Positions 24,183 through 32,744 of a stretch of 58,145 bases of DNA are shown in pieces. Below the pieces are notes generated by a model. That model ran no database searches, was not told the origin of the DNA, and worked only from the letters and a program-made list of their open reading frames with translations. The position numbers and the translations under genes are program-made. The DNA is taken from positions 1 through 58,145 of the forward strand of contig JAGUVT010000017.1 in assembly GCA_020062745.1 (NCBI GenBank), in the 5' to 3' direction. This DNA comes from Deltaproteobacteria bacterium (GTDB lineage Bacteria > Bacillota > Desulfotomaculia > Desulfotomaculales > JAGUVT01). The stretch's first letter is position 1. Each line of letters starts with the position of its first letter.

Positions 24183-25285
24183 AAGTAATTCCGGCAGATA
24201 TTCAGGTCAGGCGAGGGGCGACGTTGAAGGAAGCCATAGAAATTATGGATCGGGTGACTTCCGGGGTGGCTCTTATTGTGGATGAGGAAGACCGTTTAAT
24301 CGGTATCCTCACCGACGGGGACATCAGAAGGGCGATTTTGAGAAATGTCGATCTGGGCAGCCCTATTGAGAAGGTCATGAACCGCAGCCCCATTACGGCT
24401 ACCAGGGACTTTACCCGGAAGCAGCTGATGCACCTGATCCGCTGCAAGTCCATCTCGCACCTGCCGGTGGTGGACTCCCGGAACCGGGTGGTGCGGATTA
24501 TATTTGCCCACGAGTTTATTAACGGCGGGGATTTGCCGGTTCGGGCCGTGATCATGGCCGGAGGGCTGGGAACCCGCCTGCGGCCCTTGACTGATGACCT
24601 GCCTAAACCGTTGTTGAAGGTCGGGCATAAGCCTCTCCTGGAGATGATCATAGAGCAGCTTGCTTATGCCGGAGTGAAAAACGTCTATCTTTCTATAAGG
24701 TATAAAGGAAGTAAGATAGAGGAGTATTTTGGTGACGGCTCGCGTTTGGGTGTACACCTGTCTTACCTTAAAGAAAACAAAAGACTCGGTACGGCCGGCC
24801 CGCTGGGCCTGATTAGAGAAGATTTTGCCGAGCCGGTCCTGGTTGTCAACGGAGATATATTGAGCAAGGTGAACTTTAAAAGAATGGTTGATTTTCATTT
24901 TGAGAACGATGCTGAGATGACGGTAGCCGTAAAGCAGCACGTAATAGAGGTTCCCTACGGGGTGGTGGAGGTGGAAAATGACGAACTGGTCGGCATGTCC
25001 GAGAAGCCGGTGCTCAAGTTTTTTATCAACGCCGGAATTTATCTGCTCAATGCCGATATTAAAAACCATATTCCGCACGATACTTACTTTGACATGTCGG
25101 CTCTTATCAGTCTGTTGATTAACCGGAAAAGAAGAATCTGTTCTTACCCGATCAGGGAGTACTGGGCGGATATAGGTTCGCATGGTGATTATGAAAAAGC
25201 GATTGACGATTATGCGAAAAATTTTCAAAAAAATTCTAAAGAAGAGCCGGAAAATAAAAACATCTACGCGCTTGGAGGGAGATGA
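24179..25285 (+). CDS. ptmE: CBS-domain nucleotidyltransferase (PtmE-like GlcN-1-P guanylyltransferase)
   Basis: 368 residues from the ATG at 24179. Two CBS motifs (about 1-115: ALIVDEEDRLIGILTDGDIR, HLPVVDSRNRVVRIIF) precede a nucleotidyltransferase domain (AVIMAGGLGTRLRPLTDDLP, KPLLKVGHKPLLEMIIEQLA, VLVVNGDIL). This fusion is the architecture of Campylobacter PtmE, which makes GDP-GlcN for the legionaminic route. The specificity here is inferred from the neighbours. The CBS pair may sense a nucleotide. Confidence 0.85.
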   Translation: MKVIPADIQVRRGATLKEAIEIMDRVTSGVALIVDEEDRLIGILTDGDIRRAILRNVDLGSPIEKVMNRSPITATRDFTRKQLMHLIRCKSISHLPVVDSRNRVVRIIFAHEFINGGDLPVRAVIMAGGLGTRLRPLTDDLPKPLLKVGHKPLLEMIIEQLAYAGVKNVYLSIRYKGSKIEEYFGDGSRLGVHLSYLKENKRLGTAGPLGLIREDFAEPVLVVNGDILSKVNFKRMVDFHFENDAEMTVAVKQHVIEVPYGVVEVENDELVGMSEKPVLKFFINAGIYLLNADIKNHIPHDTYFDMSALISLLINRKRRICSYPIREYWADIGSHGDYEKAIDDYAKNFQKNSKEEPENKNIYALGGR

Positions 25286-26604
25286 CCTTTTTCTTGTTTA
25301 CCAGGTCGAAGTTGCTGGCGGAGAAAGCTGCCTGTCTGATTCCCGCCGGGTGCCACACATACAGCAAGGGCGATGATCAGTTTCCGTTTCTGGCGCCGGG
25401 GTTTATTGTTAAAGGCAGCGGTTGTTACGTTACTGATGTTGACGGCAACGAGTTTCTGGACTGGGGTATGGGGCTGCGCTCGGTGATACTGGGGCATTGC
25501 TATCCGGCGGTGCTCGAGGCTGTTTACCGCCAGTTGCAGATGGGTGTCAACTTTACCAGGCCGTCTCCTGTAGAAGCAGAGCTTGCCCAACTGCTGACGG
25601 ATCTTATTCCTTCGGCGGAGATGGTTAAGCTGGCCAAAAACGGTTCCGACGTGACTTCGGCGGCGGTCAGGCTGGCCAGGGCTTATACCGGGAGGGATTA
25701 TGTCGCCGTATGCCGGGAACAGCCCTTTTTTAGTTTTTATGACTGGTTTATCGGTTCCACCCCCTGCAATGCGGGGATTCCGGAAGCCGTGCGGGAGCTG
25801 ACGTTGAAGTTTTCGTACAACGATCCGGCCGGCCTGGAGGAGTTGTTCCGGCTGTACCCGGACCGGATTGCCGCCGTAATACTTGAACCTGTGTCCACCG
25901 AAGCGCCGCAAGCCGGCTTTTTACAAAAAGTGAGGGGCCTGACCCGGAGCAACGGCACGGTTTTGATTTTTGACGAGATGATTTCCGGTTTTCGCTGGCA
26001 CCTGTCGGGCGCTCAGGAGTACTTCGGGGTTGTTCCCGATCTGAGCACTTTCGGCAAGGCCATGGGGAACGGGTTTTCGGCGGCGGCCCTGGTCGGCAAA
26101 AGAGAGATAATGGAACTCGGCGGCCTGACTCATAACAGGGAGAAAGTGTTTCTGCTTTCGTCCACCCACGGCGGGGAAACTCATGCCGTTGCCGCAGCCA
26201 TAGCCACCATTAACGAAATGCGGGAGAAGAAGGTGATCGACCACGTCTGGCGGATCGGACAAAAACTGCAAAATGGCTTTAATCAGATCTGTGAGGAGAG
26301 CGGTCTGTCTGAATATGTCCGGATGTCCGGCTACCCGTGCAGTCCCTTTATAGTCTGCATGGATCGCCGGGGAGAAGTGTCACTTCCTTTGCGCACCCTG
26401 CTTTTGCAGGAGTTTATCAAATGCGGTGTTCTTATCCCTTATATTTCAATATCATTCTCGCACACAGAAGAAGAGGTGGACAGCACTCTGGAAGCGTTGC
26501 GCAAAGTTCTTGTCGTTTACCGTAAGGCCATGGACAAAGGGGTGGAGCGTTTTCTTGTCGGTCCGCCGGTAAAGCCGGTGTTTCGAAAGTATAATTGGCT
26601 TTAA
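25282..26604 (+). CDS. Class III aminotransferase, glutamate-1-semialdehyde aminomutase-like
   Basis: 440 residues overlapping ptmE by four bases. IPAGCHTYSKGDDQFPFLAP, then DGNEFLDWGMGLRSVILGH, AKNGSDVTSAAVRLARAYTG, FDEMISGFRWHLSGAQEYFG and PDLSTFGKAMGNGFSAAALV (with the PLP Lys) are GSA-aminotransferase blocks. The real HemL works in haem synthesis. Here the glycan context and divergence point to a sugar-modifying enzyme, perhaps acting on the keto product of the Gfo/Idh enzyme. The assignment to a sugar substrate is inference. Confidence 0.8.
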   Translation: MTFFLFTRSKLLAEKAACLIPAGCHTYSKGDDQFPFLAPGFIVKGSGCYVTDVDGNEFLDWGMGLRSVILGHCYPAVLEAVYRQLQMGVNFTRPSPVEAELAQLLTDLIPSAEMVKLAKNGSDVTSAAVRLARAYTGRDYVAVCREQPFFSFYDWFIGSTPCNAGIPEAVRELTLKFSYNDPAGLEELFRLYPDRIAAVILEPVSTEAPQAGFLQKVRGLTRSNGTVLIFDEMISGFRWHLSGAQEYFGVVPDLSTFGKAMGNGFSAAALVGKREIMELGGLTHNREKVFLLSSTHGGETHAVAAAIATINEMREKKVIDHVWRIGQKLQNGFNQICEESGLSEYVRMSGYPCSPFIVCMDRRGEVSLPLRTLLLQEFIKCGVLIPYISISFSHTEEEVDSTLEALRKVLVVYRKAMDKGVERFLVGPPVKPVFRKYNWL

Positions 26605-26626
26605 GCATTTTTTCCAAGGGAGGTTG

Positions 26627-28090
26627 ATGACGGCTATGGTTAAGAGATTTGTTTTCGGAGCGGTTTTTTTAGCTGTATTCCTTTGTACTCTGCCGGCTTT
26701 CGCGGCCGGGCCGGCCATTGAAAAAATTGAAGTGAACGGCGAGCCGGCGGCGCAGGTGGCGGTGGTTACCGGCAACACAGTGAGTATTGCCGTTTATGCT
26801 CCGGAGGCGGAGTCGGTGCGGGTGGGCTCGCAGAGCGCCGCTCTGGCCGGCGGCAAGTGGGTGGTAGAAAATTATGTCTTGCGTTCCGGCAAAAACAGTG
26901 TTTCCATTGTAGCGAAGAGCGGCAGCGGCAGCACCACCCAACAGATCATACTGACTTATTTAAATCAGGCCCTGCCGGGGGCGAATTATTACACCCCGTC
27001 AATATTAAATGTCAAATCCATTGACGCTTTCAACAAAGCCTGCCTGATCAGTTTTCCCCAGGGCGATTTTCTAAATGATGAGGGTACGGCTAAACCGGCC
27101 GGTGATCAGAGCATCACCATAAGTGTTTTCGCCCCCGGCGATAAACCCGATCAGTATCATACCTTTGTAAGCCAGGTATACAGGGTGTCGGTGGCTGAAA
27201 GCAATTACAAGCTGGTCTGGCCGGGAACCGTTACGATTCAATATGACAGCCAGGTCAGCATTGCTTCCGGTGATTACCTTACAGTATGGTACAGTACGGA
27301 TAATGCGTGGAGCAGCAGCGATATGATTCTGGGCGGATTTGTGGATACCGGTAAACGTACCATCACCGTGCCTTTTGCCGTACGTGATGGAGACGAGGAC
27401 GGTAGTTACGATCAGCATGGGTATTATGCGGTATTTATCGCCAACCGGGATTTTGCCGAATTTGACCGTAATATGGTGCCGGACCCCAACCTGGAATGGT
27501 CGCGGCCGTATGTGCTTCCTTTATGGGCCAAAGGGGTTATGGAAAGAAGTACTGCCAGGGGGGAAGATTATTTCGGGTTGATTAAAGACGGCAGCTTGCA
27601 GGAAAAAGAAGCATCCAGGCTGGAGTTTACCAGGATGATTGTAAAAGGGATGGGCTTTCCCCTGGTAGACGTTTCCGGAGCTTATACTCCTACCTTTGAT
27701 GATGTTACCAAGGCGGTATATCCTGATGATTTTGTTTACGTTGAGACTGCCGCCAGGCTGGGTATTATCAACGGCTTCCGGGAGGGCGGCGAGGCTTTGT
27801 TCAAACCCGGTGATTTTTTGACCAGGGAGCAGGCTGCCACCGTCATTGCCAGGGTGGCGAACCTGGCCGTTAATGCTGACCAGGATAAGGTAAGTGCTGA
27901 ACTGGCCAAAATATTCAAGCTGGATTATGCTGATATTTCGGCCTGGGCCCGGCCGTATGTGCTGGCGGCTTATAAAGGAGGCTATATTAAAGGTTATGGA
28001 GACGGTTCTTTCGGTCCGCTGGAACTGTTTACCAGAGCACAGGAAGCCAAGTTGGTTTATTACCTGATTAAAAAAGCAAAAAAAGTTTAA
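26627..28090 (+). CDS. Secreted S-layer homology (SLH) domain protein
   Basis: About 487 residues. A signal peptide (KRFVFGAVFLAVFLCTLPAF, cut near AFA/AG) leads into a beta-rich Ig-like region. Three SLH-type repeats follow from about residue 290 (WSRPYVLPLWAKGVME, YVETAARLGIINGFREGGEA, YVLAAYKGGYIKGYGDGSFG). SLH domains anchor proteins to pyruvylated cell-wall polymers. Starts at 26627 and 26636 are possible; AGGGAGG favours 26627. It sits 22 bases after the glycan genes and upstream of the flagellar operon, so it may be a glycosylated or motility-linked surface protein. Confidence 0.85.
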   Translation: MTAMVKRFVFGAVFLAVFLCTLPAFAAGPAIEKIEVNGEPAAQVAVVTGNTVSIAVYAPEAESVRVGSQSAALAGGKWVVENYVLRSGKNSVSIVAKSGSGSTTQQIILTYLNQALPGANYYTPSILNVKSIDAFNKACLISFPQGDFLNDEGTAKPAGDQSITISVFAPGDKPDQYHTFVSQVYRVSVAESNYKLVWPGTVTIQYDSQVSIASGDYLTVWYSTDNAWSSSDMILGGFVDTGKRTITVPFAVRDGDEDGSYDQHGYYAVFIANRDFAEFDRNMVPDPNLEWSRPYVLPLWAKGVMERSTARGEDYFGLIKDGSLQEKEASRLEFTRMIVKGMGFPLVDVSGAYTPTFDDVTKAVYPDDFVYVETAARLGIINGFREGGEALFKPGDFLTREQAATVIARVANLAVNADQDKVSAELAKIFKLDYADISAWARPYVLAAYKGGYIKGYGDGSFGPLELFTRAQEAKLVYYLIKKAKKV

Positions 28091-28213
28091 AAAAATTCCC
28101 AAAAATATTACCATTAAAAAAGGATTTTTGCTAAAATTAGCTAAGTATACAACGGTGAATCGAAAAATGTCGGTTATTTCGGGATGATAATTAGCTGAAA
28201 GGGTGGATTGAAG

Positions 28214-28627
28214 GTGTCATTGTTTGACGGCGATATTATGGTGGCCTTGAAGAAATCGCTTGATGCCGGGGCTTTAAGGCAACGGGTGATAGCCAATAAT
28301 ATTGCCAATATAAATACACCTGGTTTTAAAAAGTCGGCGGTTAGTTTTGAAGAGCGCTTAAAAATGGCTCTTACCGGGCCGTCGTCGGGGATTGCTTTAA
28401 AAACTTCCGATCCCAGGCATATTTCTGCGGCTTCTTCCCTGGCGGAATTGCAGCCGCAGGTGGTGAAGGTAAGCGACACCGCCATGCGCCCGGATGGCAA
28501 CAATGTGGATATAGACCAGGAGATGGTTCAAGTGGCTGCCAATACAATAAATTATAACGTTGCAGGGCGGGCGCTTAATGGACAATATAGTATCCTTGAT
28601 TACGTAATTACAGGGAGGAGACTGTAG
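28214..28627 (+). CDS. flgB: Flagellar rod protein FlgB
   Basis: 137 residues from a GTG at 28214 (AAAGGGTGG upstream; a TTG at 28208 is also in frame). The rod motif ALRQRVIANNIANINTPGFK and the C-terminal VDIDQEMVQVAANTINYNVA are canonical. FlgB is the proximal rod subunit nearest the MS ring. It opens the long operon. The AT-rich 123 bp before it (28091-28213) must hold its promoter, but I see no box pair convincing enough to list. Confidence 0.95.
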   Translation: MSLFDGDIMVALKKSLDAGALRQRVIANNIANINTPGFKKSAVSFEERLKMALTGPSSGIALKTSDPRHISAASSLAELQPQVVKVSDTAMRPDGNNVDIDQEMVQVAANTINYNVAGRALNGQYSILDYVITGRRL

Positions 28628-28630
28628 TTT

Positions 28631-29053
28631 ATGAACCTGTTCGGCTCTTTTGGGATCAGTGCTTCCGGCCTTACGGCGGAACGCCTGCGGCTGGATGTGA
28701 TTGCTAATAATCTGGCCAACGTCAGTACCACCCGCACAGCGAAAGGAGGGCCTTTCCGCCGGCAGTATGTTGTTTTTGCCGAACGTCTTCGTAACTCTCA
28801 TGACGGCGGTCAGTACCGGGGCGCCGGAGTACGGGTGGCCGCCCTGGCGGAAGAGCAAAGTCAGCCCAGACTGGTTTATAAACCCGATCATCCCGACGCT
28901 GATGAAAAGGGTTATGTTGCTTATCCCAACATTAACATTACAAACGAAATGGTGGATATGATTACGGCTACCAGGGCTTATCAGGCTAATGCTACTGCTT
29001 TGGAGGCGGCGAAGGATATAGCCCAAAAAGCGCTGGAAATCGGCCGGCTGTAG
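28631..29053 (+). CDS. flgC: Flagellar rod protein FlgC
   Basis: 140 residues, three bases after flgB. FGISASGLTAERLRLDVIAN and NLANVSTT are the rod N-terminal motif. INITNEMVDMITATRAYQAN is the C-terminal motif shared by rod and hook proteins. It forms the proximal rod with FlgB. Normal length. Confidence 0.95.
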   Translation: MNLFGSFGISASGLTAERLRLDVIANNLANVSTTRTAKGGPFRRQYVVFAERLRNSHDGGQYRGAGVRVAALAEEQSQPRLVYKPDHPDADEKGYVAYPNINITNEMVDMITATRAYQANATALEAAKDIAQKALEIGRL

Positions 29054-29114
29054 CACTGGCTTTTTAACGCGTTAAAATGGGTTTTCGACAATACAGCGCA
29101 GGAGGTGTTTTGGG

Positions 29115-29405
29115 ATGACGGTAGAGCCTGTCGGCTTTGGTCTACCTGCTGCATTTACCGGAGGAGGAAAGGATGGCCGGGCAGGTGTCAGCTTTGGTGA
29201 TGTTCTGGCAAGCGCCGTTAATAAGGTCAATGAAGCGCAGTTAAAAGCTGATAAGCTTACCGGGCAATTTTTAGCAGGTGAAATTCAAGATATTCATCAG
29301 GTAACTATAGCCATGCAGGAAGCCAGGCTAACCATGCAACTGGCGTTGGAAGTCCGTAATAAAATAGTGGAAGCATATCAGGAGATGGCGCGTATGCAGG
29401 TTTAA
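29115..29405 (+). CDS. fliE: Flagellar MS ring-rod junction protein FliE
   Basis: 96 residues. SFGDVLASAVNKVNEAQLKA and HQVTIAMQEARLTMQLALEV, then RNKIVEAYQEMARMQV, are the FliE signature. FliE links the FliF ring to the rod and is the first substrate exported. An AGGAGG site precedes it. Confidence 0.93.
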   Translation: MTVEPVGFGLPAAFTGGGKDGRAGVSFGDVLASAVNKVNEAQLKADKLTGQFLAGEIQDIHQVTIAMQEARLTMQLALEVRNKIVEAYQEMARMQV

Positions 29406-29500
29406 GAAACCGGCAGGCGTGAGTTTGGAGGTAAGTACCGGGTGGGGTCTTTCATTATGCGGAAACGTTTTGGTGAAACTTATCTCCAAAGGAGAGTGAT

Positions 29501-31063
29501 GTGATGAATGGGGGGGAACTGTTAAAAGGGTTTGGTATTCGCTGGCAACAGTTGACCCCGGTACAAAAAACACTCAGCATTTTGGTCGGTGCGGGCATGT
29601 TGATCTCCATAGTTTTCCTGGTGCAAACCATGGGAAGACCCGCATATGCTCCTCTTTTTACGCAAATGGACCCCAGGGAGGCGGGGGCTGTAGTGGAAAA
29701 GTTAAAGTCCATGAAAGTACCCTACCGTCTGACGGATCAGGGACGAACAATCGAGGTGCCGGATAAACAAGTTTATGATGTACGGATTCAGTTGGCCAGT
29801 AGCGGTGCATTGGGGAGCACTGGTGCCGGCTTTGAACTTTTTGACCAGAAAAAATTAGGAATGACCGATTTTGAGCAGCAGGTTGGTTATCAGAGGGCAT
29901 TGCAGGAGGAACTGCGGCGTACTATCGTCCAGTTGGAAGGGGTGGAGCAGGCCAGAGTGCATCTGGTAATTCCTCAGAAAAGCGTATTTATTGAGAATCA
30001 AGCCAGCCCGTCGGCTTCTATTGCTTTTAAATTGAAGCCTCTGTCGAAATTAAAGCCGGAACAGGTGCAGGGTATAGTCGATCTGGTGGCGGGCAGCGTG
30101 GAGGGCCTTAAACCGGAGAACATTCACATCATTGATATGCAGGGCAATATCTTGAATGACGCGTCGGGCGGGGGTGATTCACGGGCCCTGGCTTTGAGTG
30201 TTACCAACCAGCAAGAAGTAAAACGGGCCTACGAAAAAGAACTGGAGAAAAAAGTGCAGCAGGTCCTGGAGAAAATTCTCGGGCCGGGTAAAGCAGTGGC
30301 TATGGTAACTGCCGACCTGGACTTTAGCCAGCAGCAGGTTACTACCATCACACCTCTTACCGATCCCGTGGTTTTGAGTGAGCATACTGTAACCGAACGC
30401 GGTTCCGGTGCCGGAAGTAATGGCGGGTCGGCGGATACGCAGAGTAAAATCACTACTTATCCGGCGTCGGATGGTGAAAGCAATGGCGGCTATGCCCGGG
30501 ATGAGTTTACTAAGAATTACCAGGTAGGCAGTAAGCAGGAGACGGTGGTCCAGGCTCCGGGAACACTGCGCCGTCTTTCTACTGCTGTGGTTGTGGATGG
30601 GGATTTGTCCGGTGAACAGGTCCAGAAAATCGAGGAGATGGTAGCAACGGCCCTGGGCGGCGATAGTAACCGGGGTGATCAGATTTTTGTATCTTCGATG
30701 GCCTTTGATACCAGTTACCAGGAAAAACTCCGGCAGGAAATGGAGCAGGCTGATGTTGCCGCCAGGCAGGTGGAAAAAGAGAAACAAAGGCTTAAGCTTT
30801 TGCAATATGGAGCTGTTGGGTTTGGACTGTTGTTGTTGGCTGTTATAGTTGTGGTAGTGCGTTTGAGAAGTGCCAGAGGCGTTGAGGAACCGGTTGGACG
30901 GCAGGTAATACCGATTAGGGAACTGGAGAGAGAAGTGGCGGTTACGGGAGAACAGTTGGCGGGTAACGTCCGGCAGGAAGAAGCCCGGGAACTGGCCAGG
31001 CAGAAACCGGAGGATGTGGCCCAGATTCTGAAAGTGTGGCTGACGGAAGAGCGGGGAGGTTAA
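29501..31063 (+). CDS. fliF: Flagellar MS-ring protein FliF
   Basis: 520 residues. It has an N-terminal membrane segment (LSILVGAGMLISIVFLVQTM), the YscJ/FliF ring-building motif (MTDFEQQVGYQRALQEELRR, EQARVHLVIPQKSVF), a central region and a C-terminal membrane segment (YGAVGFGLLLLAVIVVVVRL). The cytoplasmic tail (PEDVAQILKVWL) binds FliG. FliF forms the base ring of the motor. An AAAGGAG site precedes GTG 29501 / ATG 29504. Confidence 0.96.
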   Translation: MMNGGELLKGFGIRWQQLTPVQKTLSILVGAGMLISIVFLVQTMGRPAYAPLFTQMDPREAGAVVEKLKSMKVPYRLTDQGRTIEVPDKQVYDVRIQLASSGALGSTGAGFELFDQKKLGMTDFEQQVGYQRALQEELRRTIVQLEGVEQARVHLVIPQKSVFIENQASPSASIAFKLKPLSKLKPEQVQGIVDLVAGSVEGLKPENIHIIDMQGNILNDASGGGDSRALALSVTNQQEVKRAYEKELEKKVQQVLEKILGPGKAVAMVTADLDFSQQQVTTITPLTDPVVLSEHTVTERGSGAGSNGGSADTQSKITTYPASDGESNGGYARDEFTKNYQVGSKQETVVQAPGTLRRLSTAVVVDGDLSGEQVQKIEEMVATALGGDSNRGDQIFVSSMAFDTSYQEKLRQEMEQADVAARQVEKEKQRLKLLQYGAVGFGLLLLAVIVVVVRLRSARGVEEPVGRQVIPIRELEREVAVTGEQLAGNVRQEEARELARQKPEDVAQILKVWLTEERGG

Positions 31064-31066
31064 CAG

Positions 31067-32083
31067 ATGGGTGTTGCCGGAACCAGGTTGACCGGCCCGC
31101 AGAAAGCGGCTATTTTGTTGATATCTTTAGGCGCTGATCTTTCATCACGCGTTCTTAAACATGGATTTTACGATGAGGAAATTGAACGTATAAGCTATGA
31201 GATCAGTACCATGGAACGTATTCCCCAGACTTTGCGGGATCAGGTCATGGATGAGTTTAAAGAATTAAAGCAGGCCAGGGATTACCTGATTCAGGGCGGC
31301 ATTAAATATGCAAAAGAAGTGTTGGAAAAAACTTATGGGGCTTCCCGGGCGGCGGAGATGGTCAGTAAGTTGACCGGTCAGATTAGAAACATACCGTTTA
31401 ATGCTTTGCGGAAGACTGATCCGAGGCATTTAAGCAACTTCTTGCGGGAGGAAAACCCGCAGACCATTGCCCTTGTCCTGGCCCATCTGCATTTGGAACA
31501 GGCTTCGATGGTTTTATCCGCCCTGCCGCAGGAATTGCAAAGCGAGGTGGCCAGACGGCTGGCGATTATGGAGCGCACTTCACCGGAAATTACCCAGGAG
31601 GTAGAGCGGGTTCTGGAGATGAAGCTGGCTTCGGTAATCCAGCAGGAGCATACGTCGGTAGGAGGCATAAAAGCGCTGGTGGATATTTTGAATATGGTCA
31701 GCCGGGGGACGGAAAAAAATATTTTAGAAGAACTGGAAAATGATGATCCGTTGCTGGCCGAAGAAGTCAGGCGGCGAATGTTTTTATTTGAAGACATTGT
31801 TAAGTTGGACGACCTTTCGGTCCAGAGGATTCTGCGGGAGGTCGATCCTAAGGATCTGGCTCTGGCCATGCGCGGCGCCAATGAAGATGTTCGCTCTTGT
31901 GTCTATAAAAACCAGTCCAAACGGGCATCTGATTTGCTTAAAGAAGAAATTGAATTTATGGGGCCGGTACGTTTGAAAGATGTTGAGGAAGCGCAAATGA
32001 AGGTAGTTAAAGTGATCAGGCGTCTTGAAGAAGATGGCGAGATAATAATTTCCCGGGGTGGCGAAGATGCACTTATTGTCTAA
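31067..32083 (+). CDS. fliG: Flagellar motor switch protein FliG
   Basis: 338 residues, normal length. Domains in order: FliF-binding N-domain (LTGPQKAAILLISLGADLSS), middle domain with EENPQTIALVLAHLHLEQAS, and the torque C-domain with the charged helix around LDDLSVQRILREVDPKDLAL and MRGANEDV. FliG transmits torque from the stator. It starts three bases after fliF and overlaps fliH by 17 bases. Confidence 0.96.
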   Translation: MGVAGTRLTGPQKAAILLISLGADLSSRVLKHGFYDEEIERISYEISTMERIPQTLRDQVMDEFKELKQARDYLIQGGIKYAKEVLEKTYGASRAAEMVSKLTGQIRNIPFNALRKTDPRHLSNFLREENPQTIALVLAHLHLEQASMVLSALPQELQSEVARRLAIMERTSPEITQEVERVLEMKLASVIQQEHTSVGGIKALVDILNMVSRGTEKNILEELENDDPLLAEEVRRRMFLFEDIVKLDDLSVQRILREVDPKDLALAMRGANEDVRSCVYKNQSKRASDLLKEEIEFMGPVRLKDVEEAQMKVVKVIRRLEEDGEIIISRGGEDALIV

Positions 32084-32744
32084 AGTAATTAAAGGAGCCC
32101 GGGTTTGGGATAAAAACCACCAGCTGGTTTTGAAAGAGGAATTCCCGGTACGGTCCAGGTATAAACGAAGTGAAACGGATATTTTAGATAATGCCCGGCA
32201 GGAAGTGGAAGAAATACTGGCTAAAGCCAGGGAAGAGGCCAGGCAAATTATTGCCGATGCTCATAAGGAAGGCTTTCAGGAAGGCTACCGGGAAGCATTG
32301 ACGGCGGCCAATGAAGAGGCGGAAGCCACTCGTGCTTCGGCCAGGGAAGTTTTGAGGCAGGCCGAAGAAATCTTGCAAGAAAAAATAAAACTGCTGGAGA
32401 GTGAGTTAATAAGTCTGGCTGTTGAAATAGCCGAAAAAATAGTAGCCAGGCAGATTACCATAGATGATGAAACAGTGGTGGCTATTGCCAGGGAGGTTCT
32501 GCAACTGGTAAGCGACCGGAAGCAGGTGATCTTTTTCGCCAACCCGGCTGAGGTGGATATTTTACGCAGCAGGAAGGAAGAATTTCTCCAGTTGGTGCCC
32601 CGGCGGACGGTAGTGGAGATAGTTCCCGATGCAAATATTAAACCGGGCGGGTTCCGGATAGAAACGGAACAGGGTCTGGTAGACGCCACTATTGACCAGC
32701 GGTGGTCGAAGCTGCTGGAGGAAATAAGGAGCGATGAAGGTTGA
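32067..32744 (+). CDS. fliH: Flagellar export ATPase regulator FliH
   Basis: 225 residues from the ATG at 32067 (GGGGTGG upstream). A long coiled coil with repeated Ala/Glu/Arg segments (EEILAKAREEARQIIADAHK, EGFQEGYREAL) is typical of FliH/YscL. The C-terminal domain ends IKPGGFRIETEQGLVDATID, the conserved FliH signature. It binds and restrains FliI and docks it at the export gate. It overlaps fliI by four bases. Confidence 0.92.
   Translation: MHLLSKVIKGARVWDKNHQLVLKEEFPVRSRYKRSETDILDNARQEVEEILAKAREEARQIIADAHKEGFQEGYREALTAANEEAEATRASAREVLRQAEEILQEKIKLLESELISLAVEIAEKIVARQITIDDETVVAIAREVLQLVSDRKQVIFFANPAEVDILRSRKEEFLQLVPRRTVVEIVPDANIKPGGFRIETEQGLVDATIDQRWSKLLEEIRSDEG

Noticed and set aside
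24296-25228. 310-residue minus-strand frame
   Set aside because: Antisense shadow of the CBS-nucleotidyltransferase gene, with no recognisable motif and no start signal.
25282-26604. True HemL (glutamate-1-semialdehyde aminomutase) of haem synthesis
   Set aside because: No haem genes are nearby, it overlaps a nucleotide-sugar gene by four bases, and its blocks diverge from HemL. A sugar aminotransferase is the better reading.
28091-28213. Sigma-28 or sigma-A promoter before flgB
   Set aside because: The AT-rich leader has several partial matches (for example TTACCA-N18-TAAAAT), but none with convincing boxes and spacing.
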